A stretch of 60,415 nucleotides of DNA, taken from Bacteroidales bacterium (GTDB lineage Bacteria; Bacteroidota; Bacteroidia; Bacteroidales; JAADJA01). The stretch is from positions 1 through 60,415 of the forward strand of contig JAUVJI010000006.1 in assembly GCA_030596605.1 (NCBI GenBank), in the 5' to 3' direction. Below, piece after piece: positions 9,916 to 20,144 of this stretch. A program made the translations under genes and the position numbers. How positions within the stretch are numbered: the stretch's first letter is position 1; each line of letters starts with the position of its first letter. The notes beneath the pieces are model-generated. The model was not told the DNA's origin, searched no databases, and saw only the letters and a program-made list of their open reading frames with translations.

Positions 9916-12249
9916 ATGAAAGTGATTCTTTACATATTGGTATTTTTCAGCTTTACTTTAACAAGTTTAGGTCAGGAGGATGTTAAGGATAACTATCTGA
10001 TTTCGAAGGATCAAAACAAACAGGGCCAGGATACAACAAATATACTACAGGGATCAAGTTACGGTCGTGATTTTGATTACCGAAAAGAAAAAGCAGATGG
10101 ATTCAAAGCTATTGCAAAACTGGAAAAAGAGAATGGAAACCTGGTGGCAGCCTTGCGCTATTATTTATCTTCTATTTATGAATATGAAATCATAGGCGAT
10201 AGTAACTCAATTGCTGGTGTTAGATTAGAGATCGGGGAGATATTCCAGGAAGGGCAATTGTATGATAAAGCACTGGAGTATTATTTACGGGCTGAAGTGA
10301 TTTTTCTAAACGAAGGTACTATTGAAAATAATATGTACTTACTTGAAAATATAGCCCGTGTATATTTTGATAAGGAGAATTATCAAAAATCGCTGAATTA
10401 CTATGAACGTATTGAAAATATCTATCAGCGCAATAAAAAGGATGAAAAATTGATTGCTACTTATTTTAATATGGTCAAATGTTGGAATCAATTGGGTCAA
10501 TATGAGCAATCACTGATCTATAACCAAAAAGTATTCGATCATTACAGAAAAACCCAAAACAAAAAGCAAGAGATCATTGCGCTCAACAACCTGGGATATA
10601 CCCAAAAAAACCTGGGTAATTTTGAAAAAGCGCTGGAGTGCTTCGAGGAATCATTACAAATTGAAAAAGAAACATTCGGTTCAGAAGATCCGGTAACACT
10701 TGTAAACATTGCCATTGTTTATCAGAATCTTGATAAAAATAAACGCTCACTCGATTTTTTACATCAGGCAGCCGGAATGGTTGAAAAAATGGGTGACAAT
10801 AATGATGCTGCAGAATATAATCATTTAACTTCTGTCGTCTATTTTAACATGAATGATTATTATAATGCCCAAATATCTAACAAAGCAGCCATCAAACATG
10901 CTAAAATTGTTCACAACCCGGCAATATTGGAAGCGGCATATTTACTATCTTCAAAAATATATGAAGCTCTGTATGATTATGAAAGCGCTATGCTGGACTA
11001 TCAAAAACACCTGGTCATCAGGGATTCCATTCAACGAGCTACAGCCCAATCCCAAAGCGACCTGACAGAAGCCGCATTTCTTGTTGAGCGTGTATCACAT
11101 GATGCCGAAAGCTTGTGGGCTAATGAAGAATTATCTTACCTTGAGTTACAACGATTAAAACTGGATTCAGCAAACAGGGAACAGGAACTACAGCTTTTAC
11201 ACCAAACTGACTCCATTCAAAAAATCACCATTGAAAATCAGCAATTGGAAAATCAGCGGGCATTGCAGGAACTACTGTTAAAAGAGGAACAGATCTATGC
11301 CGCCAAAAAGGAAAAGGAGGTGGATTCGCTCAGGCAAATAGAACGGATACAATCGCTCGAGCTGGAAACGCAAAAGTTTGTACAAAAGGAGCAGGAAACC
11401 CAAATTGAAATTCTTGATAAAGAAAATCAAATTGCAGAACTTAACCTTCGAAAGGTACGTACCCGGAACAAATATCTTTTTGGGTTTGCATTACTGGCAA
11501 TATTTATAATTTATCTTGTTTACAGAGGGCTTAGATATGCAAAAAAAACCAATAAGATACTTGTAAAACAGAAAAACGAAATAGAGCGACAAAAAGATGA
11601 GATTGATTATGAACGGCAACGATCTGACAAACTGCTGTTGAATATACTGCCCGAAGAAACAGCTGAAGAATTGAAAGAAAAGGGTTCTGCAACGCCAAAA
11701 CACTATGAACGGGTTTCCGTACTTTTTACCGATTTTAAGGGCTTTACTACAATCGCCGAAAAACTGACTCCACAGGAACTTGTGAAAGAACTGAACAATT
11801 GTTTCCTGGAATTTGACAGGATCATCGATAAGAATAACCTGGAAAAAATCAAAACCATTGGTGATGCCTATATGTGTGCCGGAGGCATTCCCTTAGAAAA
11901 CACTACTAATCCAATTGACATTGTAAAAGCAGGGCTTGAGATAAAAGACTACATGGAAAACCTGAAAAAAGAAAGAGAAGCAGCAGGTGAAGATTTTTGG
12001 GAGCTTAGGATCGGTATCCATACAGGCCCTGTAGTTGCCGGCGTGGTTGGTAAAAATAAATTTGCTTACGACATTTGGGGAGATGCAGTTAATACCGCCA
12101 GCCGGATGGAATCAAGCGGGGTGCCTGGAAAAGTAAATATTTCAGGAGAAACATACGAGTTGGTAAAAAATCATTTCAAGTGTACCCACCGCGGTAAAAT
12201 CCAAGCCAAAAATAAAGGGGAAATTGACATGTATATTGTGGAAGGTTAA
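9916..12249 (+). CDS. TPR-containing membrane adenylate cyclase (class III)
   Basis: This 777-residue protein has a signal peptide (1-20), about six TPRs (roughly 60-370), a long coiled coil (about 380-510), one membrane helix (about 520-537), a linker coiled coil and a C-terminal class III cyclase domain (about 590-777). Metal ligands Asp606 (LFTDFKGFT) and Asp650 (KTIGDAYM) are present. The adenine-specifying pair Lys646 and Asp719 (YDIWGD) is also present, and the transition-state residues are Asn726 and Arg730 (VNTASR). By the known class III rules this makes cAMP and not cGMP. The TPRs would lie outside the cytoplasm and the cyclase inside. The gene follows the TonB receptor by 2 bp, so receptor-linked signalling is a plausible inference. 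Confidence 0.88.
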   Translation: MKVILYILVFFSFTLTSLGQEDVKDNYLISKDQNKQGQDTTNILQGSSYGRDFDYRKEKADGFKAIAKLEKENGNLVAALRYYLSSIYEYEIIGDSNSIAGVRLEIGEIFQEGQLYDKALEYYLRAEVIFLNEGTIENNMYLLENIARVYFDKENYQKSLNYYERIENIYQRNKKDEKLIATYFNMVKCWNQLGQYEQSLIYNQKVFDHYRKTQNKKQEIIALNNLGYTQKNLGNFEKALECFEESLQIEKETFGSEDPVTLVNIAIVYQNLDKNKRSLDFLHQAAGMVEKMGDNNDAAEYNHLTSVVYFNMNDYYNAQISNKAAIKHAKIVHNPAILEAAYLLSSKIYEALYDYESAMLDYQKHLVIRDSIQRATAQSQSDLTEAAFLVERVSHDAESLWANEELSYLELQRLKLDSANREQELQLLHQTDSIQKITIENQQLENQRALQELLLKEEQIYAAKKEKEVDSLRQIERIQSLELETQKFVQKEQETQIEILDKENQIAELNLRKVRTRNKYLFGFALLAIFIIYLVYRGLRYAKKTNKILVKQKNEIERQKDEIDYERQRSDKLLLNILPEETAEELKEKGSATPKHYERVSVLFTDFKGFTTIAEKLTPQELVKELNNCFLEFDRIIDKNNLEKIKTIGDAYMCAGGIPLENTTNPIDIVKAGLEIKDYMENLKKEREAAGEDFWELRIGIHTGPVVAGVVGKNKFAYDIWGDAVNTASRMESSGVPGKVNISGETYELVKNHFKCTHRGKIQAKNKGEIDMYIVEG

Positions 12250-12513
12250 CCTATTTCTTATTCTTACCTCTGCTTTGGGGATCAACGTTCAAAAATCATA
12301 CTCACAAATTTTTACATTGAACAATCAATCTTTACTTATCAACTAAGAATCATTTGTTAAAAAATCTTTTGTTTTATTTCGAAATAATTGAACAAATTAT
12401 TATAATTTTATGCTGTTCAAAATCGTTCGTTACATGAACCATAAATCTAACAATAACTATTTTAAAAGTCGATAACAATAAATTGGAATGTATAATCTTA
12501 AATCTACACTATC

Positions 12514-13557
12514 ATGAAAAAAGCAATTATCTTATCATCTATTATTCTAAGCGCTACAATAGCCTTTTCTCAGGTTGCTATCAATAAAGACGGCACTGAC
12601 CCTAATCCTAACTCTATCTTACATGTAAAAGGAAGCGGAGTTCATGCTTTATATGTTGATTATGCGAATGGTTATGTAGGGCTAAATAACATTATCCCCA
12701 GTTACAGATTACACTTGCTCGAAACGGTAACCGATACTAAAAACTACGGTTCGGTATTTGAAATAACCGGTGGGTCAACAAGTTCGGAAAAATATGCCGG
12801 TGTTTACAGTTACATTAATGGCACAGGTGGTGTCAACAGGGCATTTGAAGGCTTATCCTACGGTACAAATCCAAATGATTACAATATTGGATTATCCGGA
12901 TTTGCCAAAAATGCGAAAAACAATTATGGCCTCCAGGGACAGACAATGGATGCCAATAGTATTACCTCAGGAAATAACATAGGTACAATTACAGAAGCAG
13001 ATAACTGCGATTGGATGAATATTGGATTGTATTCAATTGGATACGGAGGCGGATCATTTAATTTTGGAGTTTATGCCAAAGCAAATGAAGATAACCCCGG
13101 AACAAACTATGGGATTTATGCTATTGGTGCAAATACAGGGCCTGGAGCAGGTGATTACTGGTCAGGATATTTTTATGGCAAATTAAACGTAGATGGAAGT
13201 ATTTATCAAAATGGTGCTGTTATACATGCGAAAGACCTCCTCACAATAAATAACGCAAGTGAAAAAGTAATGAAATTTATTCCTGTATCATACCTGAATG
13301 ATGATAACGAATTAATGTATGGTTTTGATGCAGAAGCCATGAAAAGTACAATTCCTGAAATTGTTAAAGATGTTGCAGCACCTGTTGTTCCTGGAGACGA
13401 AAACACTTCAGTGGAAATGAGTACAAGCGTTAATATATCCGCTATGCTTCCCATATTTGCAAAAGCAATACAAGAGCTAAATGAGAAAGTTGAGAATCTC
13501 GAAGCAGAAAATAATTTGCTTAAAAAAGAGATCAGCAATCTAAAATCTGATCAGTAG
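12514..13557 (+). CDS. Secreted fibre-like protein with degenerate tail-fibre (S74-like) C-terminus
   Basis: This 347-residue protein has a signal peptide ending AFSQ and an N-terminal section typical of Bacteroidota surface fibres (VAINKDGTDPNPNSILHVKG). Gly/Asn-rich beta repeats follow (YGIYAIGANTG, NFGVYAKANEDNPGTNYG). The last 110 residues resemble the chaperone-of-endosialidase region of tail-fibre proteins: YGFDAEAMKSTIPEIV and SVNISAMLPIFAKAIQEL, then a trimerising coiled coil (LNEKVENLEAENNLLKKEI). Self-cleavage residues of true S74 domains are not clearly preserved, so it is probably a structural trimer. There is no T9SS tail. It lies just upstream of a T9SS cargo gene on the same strand. 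Confidence 0.65.
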   Translation: MKKAIILSSIILSATIAFSQVAINKDGTDPNPNSILHVKGSGVHALYVDYANGYVGLNNIIPSYRLHLLETVTDTKNYGSVFEITGGSTSSEKYAGVYSYINGTGGVNRAFEGLSYGTNPNDYNIGLSGFAKNAKNNYGLQGQTMDANSITSGNNIGTITEADNCDWMNIGLYSIGYGGGSFNFGVYAKANEDNPGTNYGIYAIGANTGPGAGDYWSGYFYGKLNVDGSIYQNGAVIHAKDLLTINNASEKVMKFIPVSYLNDDNELMYGFDAEAMKSTIPEIVKDVAAPVVPGDENTSVEMSTSVNISAMLPIFAKAIQELNEKVENLEAENNLLKKEISNLKSDQ

Positions 13558-13616
13558 TTCCAGTTCTTTTAATTCTTTAAATAAACTTTTTATTGATGTT
13601 TGCAAAAACCACTAAA

Positions 13617-15095
13617 ATGAAAATAACAAATATTACATACAGCTTAATATTCCTGATGCTGGTTGTAAATACTAGTTCAGGACAGGGAATAAAAACAAAG
13701 CCCGGCACTAACATCATCATAAATACAAGTACATCTCTTAAAATTGTCGATGGCGATAACTTAATAATTGAAGATGATCTCACATATTCTCCTTCATTGC
13801 TTGAAAAAGGAAACCTTACATTTTCCGGAGGTGGTGAATTAGAGGTGCAGCAATATCTTGAAAAAGATGAATGGCATATTGTTTCTTCATCTGTTGGTAA
13901 TGAAACTATAGGGGCCTATTTGGACATGTACTTATATTCGTATGATGAACCAACCGATGTTTTTACAAACTTGATTCTGCCAACTACAATTCCATTAAAT
14001 GTTGGAGAAGGATATTTTGTTTGGTCTGTAGCCGATGCTCCGGATTATGTTACGCACAATGGCACTTCCAACAATTCTGATGTAGCGGTTAGTTTAACTG
14101 TGACAGATGCTACTAATAATTCGGGTTGGAATCTTTTAGGAAACCCATTTCCTTGTGTTGTTGACTGGAATGGAAATGCATCCTGGGCTATTTACAACGT
14201 AAGTCCAACTATTTATCTATTCGATGCTGCTATGGGAAATTATAAAACATGGAATTATATCACTGGAATTGGGACTAACGGAAAGACTAACGGTTACATA
14301 GCTGCCACTCAAGGATTCTGGGTAAGGACAAGCGACACATTGGGATACCAACCAACCTACAGTTTAAAAATCCCAGCATCAGAGCGCGTTGCCAGTGCTA
14401 CAACTGAATTTTATAAAAGCTGCAACATAGAGGATAATGTTTTAAGGATTTTGGTTCAGAAGGAAACCTATTCAGACGAATGTGTATTAGCTTTTAATGC
14501 AAACGCCACTGAAGGATTTGATTCAGATTATGATGCTTATAAACTCTTTTCCAATGTATCTTCGCCACATATTTATTCGATGTGTGTAAATACAAAGCTG
14601 ACTGTAAACATAATGAATTCAGTTGAAGATAATGAGATAATTCCTTTGCAATTTGTTCCGGGAACTGATGGTATATTTGATTTACATATCAAGGGTATAG
14701 AAACCTTCGCACCTGATTTGCCTGTATATTTGGAAGATAAGAAAGATAATGTATTCCAAAATTTAAGAGAAAACTCTGATTATACTTTTTATTCCATAAT
14801 TACGGATGATCAGGATAGGTTCGCCATTCATTTTACCAATCCGATGGGGATTAATAGCCTACCTGATATAATGGAAAGTATACAAATATATGCCTGGCAA
14901 AACTCAGTTATTGTTCATGCTCCGGCAGGATTTGAAGGAGACCTTAATATTTATGATCTGCCTGGAAAACACATTATATCATCACATATTACGGAGGGCA
15001 AAAACTATGTAAATATTGAAGGTGCACAAGGACTCTATATTGTTAAAGTAACCTCAGAAAGAGGAATAAAAACTAAAAAGGTTTATATTCATTAA
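13617..15095 (+). CDS. T9SS-sorted secreted surface protein
   Basis: A 492-residue protein with signal peptide MKITNITYSLIFLMLVVNTSSGQ and a C-terminal type A T9SS sorting domain (IYDLPGKHIISSHI, then GLYIVKVTSERGIKTKKVYIH). The central part has WHIVSSSVGNETIG, GEGYFVWS and GWNLLGNPFPCVVDW. These match, in the same order, segments of the T9SS protein at 192-2141, so both appear to share an undescribed module. The frame extends upstream to an ATG at 13596 and a TTG at 13593, but the ATG at 13617 is the one that begins a proper signal peptide. The function is unknown; an adhesive or matrix role is inferred only from architecture. Confidence 0.82.
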   Translation: MKITNITYSLIFLMLVVNTSSGQGIKTKPGTNIIINTSTSLKIVDGDNLIIEDDLTYSPSLLEKGNLTFSGGGELEVQQYLEKDEWHIVSSSVGNETIGAYLDMYLYSYDEPTDVFTNLILPTTIPLNVGEGYFVWSVADAPDYVTHNGTSNNSDVAVSLTVTDATNNSGWNLLGNPFPCVVDWNGNASWAIYNVSPTIYLFDAAMGNYKTWNYITGIGTNGKTNGYIAATQGFWVRTSDTLGYQPTYSLKIPASERVASATTEFYKSCNIEDNVLRILVQKETYSDECVLAFNANATEGFDSDYDAYKLFSNVSSPHIYSMCVNTKLTVNIMNSVEDNEIIPLQFVPGTDGIFDLHIKGIETFAPDLPVYLEDKKDNVFQNLRENSDYTFYSIITDDQDRFAIHFTNPMGINSLPDIMESIQIYAWQNSVIVHAPAGFEGDLNIYDLPGKHIISSHITEGKNYVNIEGAQGLYIVKVTSERGIKTKKVYIH

Positions 15096-15206
15096 TTCTT
15101 GCTTTTCGCGTCCATGACCTATGAAAATTCTAAATATTTAGACAAAGGGCATTTTGCTTAAAATATCGAATCCAAATGTAGAATATTTTCGAAAATAACA
15201 ATGCAT

Positions 15207-16082
15207 TTATTTTATTCGATTAACCAAGAACACACCAAATAATATGATCGCCATATTACCTATATGGTGGATGGTAATATTTTCACCATCAATAAATCCC
15301 CACATGATGGCGAAAATGGGAATAATGTAAGTAACTGATGATGCAAAAATGGTAGATACTTTTCGGATCAGGCTGTTCATAAATAACATTGCCACTGCTG
15401 TACCAATGATACCCAGGACAGCTATTGCAGTAAAATGAACAGGCCATTGTGGATTTTGAAAGATAGGTTCAAAATCAGTTGTAAGCAGATAAATAAATGC
15501 CACCGGACTGAGAAACATAAAGGAAAACGCTGTGATCTGCACACCTGTCAGATGTGTAAGGTATGTTTTAACAACATTGATATTGAGTGCATAACAAGTG
15601 GTGGCCACCACAACCAGTAAAGCATATAGGTTGATTCTGCCAAACGACATCCCATGTCCTGCAATAACCAGTCCCAGCGCACCAACCAATCCCAGAAAAA
15701 GACCCAATATCTGTAAGATTTTGAATTTAGACCTAAAAAAAATCACCCCGATTATCAGTGTAAAAACCGGAGTAAGCGTATTTAACATCCCGGCCAGGGC
15801 GCTGTCGATATGGGTTTGTGCTTTGGTAAACAAGAAAGCAGGAATAAAACTCCCAATAAATCCTGCAGTGAGTAAACTCACCAGATCTTTGCGTTTAAAA
15901 TGTTTTATATTTCGGATGGCAATGGGTAACAAGGCCAGTGACGCCAGTAACATTCGTATGGCTGCCACCTGATCGCTGCTAAAACTCTTCAGTCCGACTT
16001 TAATCAGTATAAAAGAACTGCCCCATACAAAGGCCAGCACCATCAATACCGTAAAATGAAACCAACGTCTATCCCAGATCAT
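15207..16082 (-). CDS. EamA/DMT-family membrane transporter
   Basis: This 291-residue protein has ten hydrophobic helices in two EamA repeats. The first repeat starts FVWGSSFILIKVGLKSFSSDQVAAIRMLLA, compressed here to its hallmark WGSSF and (I/M)R. The second starts near LYALLVVVATTCYALNINVVK. It belongs to the drug/metabolite exporter superfamily; the substrate is not predictable. The longer frame (to 16166) adds an untypical hydrophilic lead, so the ATG at 16082 (MIWDRRWFHF) was chosen. The next gene upstream on the same strand is the acyl-CoA synthetase, 120 bp away. Confidence 0.85.
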   Translation of the reverse strand: MIWDRRWFHFTVLMVLAFVWGSSFILIKVGLKSFSSDQVAAIRMLLASLALLPIAIRNIKHFKRKDLVSLLTAGFIGSFIPAFLFTKAQTHIDSALAGMLNTLTPVFTLIIGVIFFRSKFKILQILGLFLGLVGALGLVIAGHGMSFGRINLYALLVVVATTCYALNINVVKTYLTHLTGVQITAFSFMFLSPVAFIYLLTTDFEPIFQNPQWPVHFTAIAVLGIIGTAVAMLFMNSLIRKVSTIFASSVTYIIPIFAIMWGFIDGENITIHHIGNMAIILFGVFLVNRIK

Positions 16083-16201
16083 AAAAGTAATAAAGCGCAA
16101 ATGTAAGGTTATTATCCAGAGGGAATTTGGAGGCAATAAATCTCGGCTCTGATGGTCAGCGACCAAAAATTATAATAAAGTTGTAAAGGATAGGATTCCG
16201 C

Positions 16202-17857
16202 TTAAGCCGGTGTTCCGGCATACATAAACCGCTTAATCTTTTTGGTGGCTGTTTTAACAAACTCTTCTTTTTGGAGTAAGACCACCTGAATTTTTGAGAA
16301 TTTGCTTACACGGGCGTTTACGTACTCGTGTAGTTCTTTTTTTAGCTCTACGCATTTTTCTTCTACAAATTCCGAAAATTCATCTTTCATGTAGTGGTAT
16401 TTATCTTTAATCTCTTCGCGATTGAAATGAACCATGGCCACCAGTTTTCCCTTTTGCTGAATTACCAGTGACTCGGCAACATGCTTGAAATTATTGATGA
16501 CCGACTCGATGTCTTCGGGGAAAATATTCTCGCCTCCGGGGCCAATGATCACATTCTTGCTACGCCCGCGAATGTACAGGTAGTTGGTATTGTCAAGTAT
16601 TCCCAAATCTCCCGTTTTAAACCAGCCATCTTCTGTCATTACTTCCCTCGTCAGTTCAGGCTCTTTGTAGTAGCCCTTCATTACATTAGGGCCTTTTGCC
16701 CAAATTTCGCCCTCACCGGTAAGTTTTCCCGGCTCGTGAATTTTAAGGGTAACTCCCTTGAGCGGAGGTCCGGTTGATTGCAACCTTGTATTTAGTGCAT
16801 TAACACCGGCAAGCAAGGGTGAAGTTTCGGTAAGCCCGTACCCAATGGCGTAAGGAAACTTAGCTTCACGCAAGAACTTCTCCACTGTTTTGTCTAATTT
16901 GGCACCGCCAATCCCAAAAAATTTCAATTCACCCCCAAATGTCTGCATGAGTTTTTTTCCGGCCAATTGGTTAAACTTTTTACGCAGTGGCGGTAAGGCA
17001 TACAATGCCCTGGTTAGTTTGCTCTTGTTGAATGATGGCAATACTTTATTCCTGTATATTTTCTCGATGATCAACGGGACTGTCAGCATCAGTGTAGGCC
17101 GCACACTTTTCAGGGCAGGAAGCAAAACAGCAGGCGTTGGTGGTTTTTTAATGTAAAAAATACTTGAACCGCAAATAATTGGTAAAATAAACCCGATGGT
17201 ATTTTCGTAAGTATGCGACAGGGGCAACACTGATAAAAAGCGGTCTCCCGAATTTATTTCCTGTACACCCCTGCTGGCAACAGCATTTGAGCTAATGTTT
17301 TTGTGTGTAAGCATTACCCCTTTTGATTTTCCGGTTGTTCCCGAAGTGTAAATAATGACAGCGAGGTCGTCTTCAGCAACCTGGTATTCTTTAACCGGCT
17401 TTAATCCTTTTTCAAAGCTAATGCCCGGTTCTTTGGTTTCAATTATTGAAAAATCATCAATCAATAAGCGGTGCAATAAGGTGTCATGCTTAAAGTTCTC
17501 AATTTTAGACTTCAGTCCCTCTGAAACGAAAATGGCCTTGGATTCGGAATGGGTCAACACATTCTCGATTTCATTCTCACTAAAATCGGGAAGGATGGGG
17601 ACGACAATCGCACCCATTGAAACAATGGCAAAATAGGTGATTCCCCAATTGGGCATATTTGTGCTCAACAATGCCACACGGTCGCCGGCTCGTATTTCTA
17701 ATTTCTCTAATAAAGAAATGACCGAAAGTCTCAGTTTATCAAATTCGGCATAAGTTAAAGGAGTTTCGTCAACAAAGGCTACGGCAGGCAATTCACCATA
17801 TTTTTCTACTGACTTTTGCAACAGGGCAGGTAAAGTTAAAATTGAAAAATCTTCCAT
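16202..17857 (-). CDS. AMP-dependent acyl-CoA synthetase/ligase
   Basis: A 551-residue adenylate-forming enzyme that activates a fatty or other carboxylic acid to acyl-AMP and then acyl-CoA. It has the P-loop IIYTSGTTGKSKGVMLTH near residue 170, the A5 motif GYGLTETSP, A7 WFKTGDLG, A8 GRSKNVIIGPGGENIFPEDIE, and the A10 catalytic Lys in ATKKIKRF at the C-terminus. The shape resembles long-chain fatty-acid CoA ligases of the FadD15/AasC type, but the substrate is not fixed by sequence. The start at 17857 (MEDFSILTLPALL) aligns with relatives; the longer frame adds MPLLKKTS. It lies upstream of the EamA transporter gene on the same strand. Confidence 0.88.
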   Translation of the reverse strand: MEDFSILTLPALLQKSVEKYGELPAVAFVDETPLTYAEFDKLRLSVISLLEKLEIRAGDRVALLSTNMPNWGITYFAIVSMGAIVVPILPDFSENEIENVLTHSESKAIFVSEGLKSKIENFKHDTLLHRLLIDDFSIIETKEPGISFEKGLKPVKEYQVAEDDLAVIIYTSGTTGKSKGVMLTHKNISSNAVASRGVQEINSGDRFLSVLPLSHTYENTIGFILPIICGSSIFYIKKPPTPAVLLPALKSVRPTLMLTVPLIIEKIYRNKVLPSFNKSKLTRALYALPPLRKKFNQLAGKKLMQTFGGELKFFGIGGAKLDKTVEKFLREAKFPYAIGYGLTETSPLLAGVNALNTRLQSTGPPLKGVTLKIHEPGKLTGEGEIWAKGPNVMKGYYKEPELTREVMTEDGWFKTGDLGILDNTNYLYIRGRSKNVIIGPGGENIFPEDIESVINNFKHVAESLVIQQKGKLVAMVHFNREEIKDKYHYMKDEFSEFVEEKCVELKKELHEYVNARVSKFSKIQVVLLQKEEFVKTATKKIKRFMYAGTPA

Positions 17858-18100
17858 ACTTGTTTTTTTTAGAAGGGGCAAAAATACAATATTTAGTGGA
17901 AACGGGATTTGGCAGATTTAGCGTATTGAGGATAACGGACATAATGAACAAATTCTATCTGTTACAAACAGGTAAAACCTGATTTATGGCTGATTGAAGG
18001 CCTTAGGCCGGGAACACCTTATTCTGAAACAAGCCTCAGTAATATTTTTCAAAAATATCTTGACAGAATAATAAAAGATCATAACTTTACATTAAAATTA

Positions 18101-20140
18101 ATGAAGAAAGACAAACTAAAAAAAGCAGTAATAACATTATTTTGTTTCGTTACAACAATAACTGTTTTCGGTCAATGGCAACAGTTGAACGGACCAGCAG
18201 GTGGGTATATAAGGAGTATAATTTTTGACGGACAAACATTATATGCAGCAAGTGGCGGTGGAGTATTGGCTAGCGACAATCAGGGAAGTTCATGGTCATT
18301 TCGTAATGAAGGATTAAAAAGCTGTGACACAAAATCGTTCACTAAATTAGGAGATTATGTTTTTGTTTCTACAGATAAAAATGTATTCCGATCGAACGAC
18401 TCCGGAATAACATGGGAACCGGCTGGCACGGAACTGGATGGGAAATACATCAAAAACTTAACAGAATGTAATAATGTGCTATTTGCCGCTACTTATTTGC
18501 GGGGTATTTACCGTTCATCAGATACCGGAAATACATGGACAGCGGCAAATAATGGCTTTCCTGCAAAATACGCTTATTACCTTGCTACAGATGGTTCCAA
18601 TATTTTTGCAGGAACTTACCAGGACGGACTATACCGGTCAACAGATATGGGTAATAGCTGGGTGTCGATTAACAATGGACTTACGGAATTAAACATTATG
18701 GCAATAATATGTTTTGAAAGCAAAGTGTTTGTAAGCACTTTGTCATCCGGTGTTTTTGTTTCTTCGGATAATGGTGACACATGGAGCCCACTGGGGACCA
18801 ACATACCATCGGTTAAAGGTTTTGCCTATCTAAACGGAGTCCTTTATGCTGCATCTTTTGGGAGTGGCGTTTATCAGTCGTTAAATTCCGGACAGACATG
18901 GAGTACAATAAACTCGGGACTGAGTGAAACTAATATATGGACTATTGGTACTAGTGATTTGGATTTATATGTAGGTGTTACCAGCGGTCATATCTATAAA
19001 AGAAGCAGTACTGGCGGGAATTGGTCAATTAGCAGTACAACCGGGTTTAATGCTTGCGTGGGTACTGTTTGTAGCAGTGGTTCAAATTTGCTTGCCGGGA
19101 CGCATGGTTCAGGTTTCTTTGCCTCAACAAACAGTGGTACAAGCTGGACAAAAATCACTTCTATTTGGACTGTTGAAACCAGAGCAATTATTTCATCCAG
19201 TCCTTATGTATTTGCAGGAACTGATATGTTGGGTATTTTCAAGTCAACTAATAATGGGGGCTCTTTCTCAATGTCAAATACAGGTCTTACCAGTGCCTGG
19301 ATTCAGGCTTTTACCATTTGCGAAGGCAAACTATTTGCCGGAAGCGGTGAAGAAGGCGTTTTTGTTTCTTCTGACGTAGGTTCAAGCTGGAGTCCGGTTA
19401 ATTCAGGATTAGGAAGTCTTAATATCTTGTCAATGGCTTCGGATGGCGTAAATGTATATGCAGGAACTTTAGATAGCGGTATTTACATTACAAGCAATTT
19501 GGGGGTAAATTGGTTGCCAATAAATAATGGGTTAAATTCAAACACTATAACAGCAATTGAGTTTGTTAATGGATATTTGTTTGCAGGAACCAAAGAAGAT
19601 GGCATCTATATGTCTTATAATGAAGGGGCAAACTGGAGCCAAATGTCAACCGGGCTGCCTTTGCAGGAAAACATTCGCTGTTTGCATGTTTACGACACTT
19701 TGGTTTTTGCAGGTACCGGTGATGGAGCAGTGTTTGCAAGTTTTAATTATGGGAACACATGGGTTAATAATAGCGGTGGACTTAACGGTTCGCCTGTGCT
19801 GTCATTACGGGTTTTTGAAGATTACTTATATGCGGGAATGAATGCCGGAGGTGTTTGGAAGCTCCCATTATCAATGATTACAAGAATTGATGAAATAAAA
19901 GCTAATACGAATATTCAAATCTTTCCAAATCCTTCGAGCGACATGATTACGATTGTAACAACTCAGGTGTATGATAATAGCATTATGTATCTTTATAGCA
20001 TAACTGGTCAGGAATTAATAAAACAGGATGTTGAAGGTCACAGGACTCAAATTGACATCAGTACTCTAACACCCGGAATTTATCTAATTAAATACGGTAG
20101 TAAGGATCGGGTTTCAACAACTAGTTTTGTTAAAGAATAA
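18101..20140 (+). CDS. T9SS-sorted protein with about 13 sialidase/BNR-like propeller repeats
   Basis: This 679-residue protein has a signal peptide (to about residue 25) and roughly thirteen repeats of about 42 residues. Each repeat carries the core (D/N).G.(S/T)W....(N)(N/S)GL, for example NQGSSWSFRNEGL, DMGNSWVSINNGLT, DVGSSWSPVNSGLG and NEGANWSQMSTGLP, with alternating LYAGT/VFAGT strands. This matches VPS10/sortilin and Ycf48-like propeller blades built on Asp-box turns. The C-terminal 80 residues are a T9SS type A domain (IQIFPNPSSDMITIV, LYSITGQELI, LTPGIYLIKYG). It is secreted and probably binds a polymer or protein; no catalytic residues are recognised. Confidence 0.88.
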   Translation: MKKDKLKKAVITLFCFVTTITVFGQWQQLNGPAGGYIRSIIFDGQTLYAASGGGVLASDNQGSSWSFRNEGLKSCDTKSFTKLGDYVFVSTDKNVFRSNDSGITWEPAGTELDGKYIKNLTECNNVLFAATYLRGIYRSSDTGNTWTAANNGFPAKYAYYLATDGSNIFAGTYQDGLYRSTDMGNSWVSINNGLTELNIMAIICFESKVFVSTLSSGVFVSSDNGDTWSPLGTNIPSVKGFAYLNGVLYAASFGSGVYQSLNSGQTWSTINSGLSETNIWTIGTSDLDLYVGVTSGHIYKRSSTGGNWSISSTTGFNACVGTVCSSGSNLLAGTHGSGFFASTNSGTSWTKITSIWTVETRAIISSSPYVFAGTDMLGIFKSTNNGGSFSMSNTGLTSAWIQAFTICEGKLFAGSGEEGVFVSSDVGSSWSPVNSGLGSLNILSMASDGVNVYAGTLDSGIYITSNLGVNWLPINNGLNSNTITAIEFVNGYLFAGTKEDGIYMSYNEGANWSQMSTGLPLQENIRCLHVYDTLVFAGTGDGAVFASFNYGNTWVNNSGGLNGSPVLSLRVFEDYLYAGMNAGGVWKLPLSMITRIDEIKANTNIQIFPNPSSDMITIVTTQVYDNSIMYLYSITGQELIKQDVEGHRTQIDISTLTPGIYLIKYGSKDRVSTTSFVKE

Positions 20141-20144
20141 TTGT

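Noticed and set aside
18975..19841. Long alternative frames inside the propeller gene
   Set aside because: They arise from the regular 42-residue repeat and give low-complexity products without family features.
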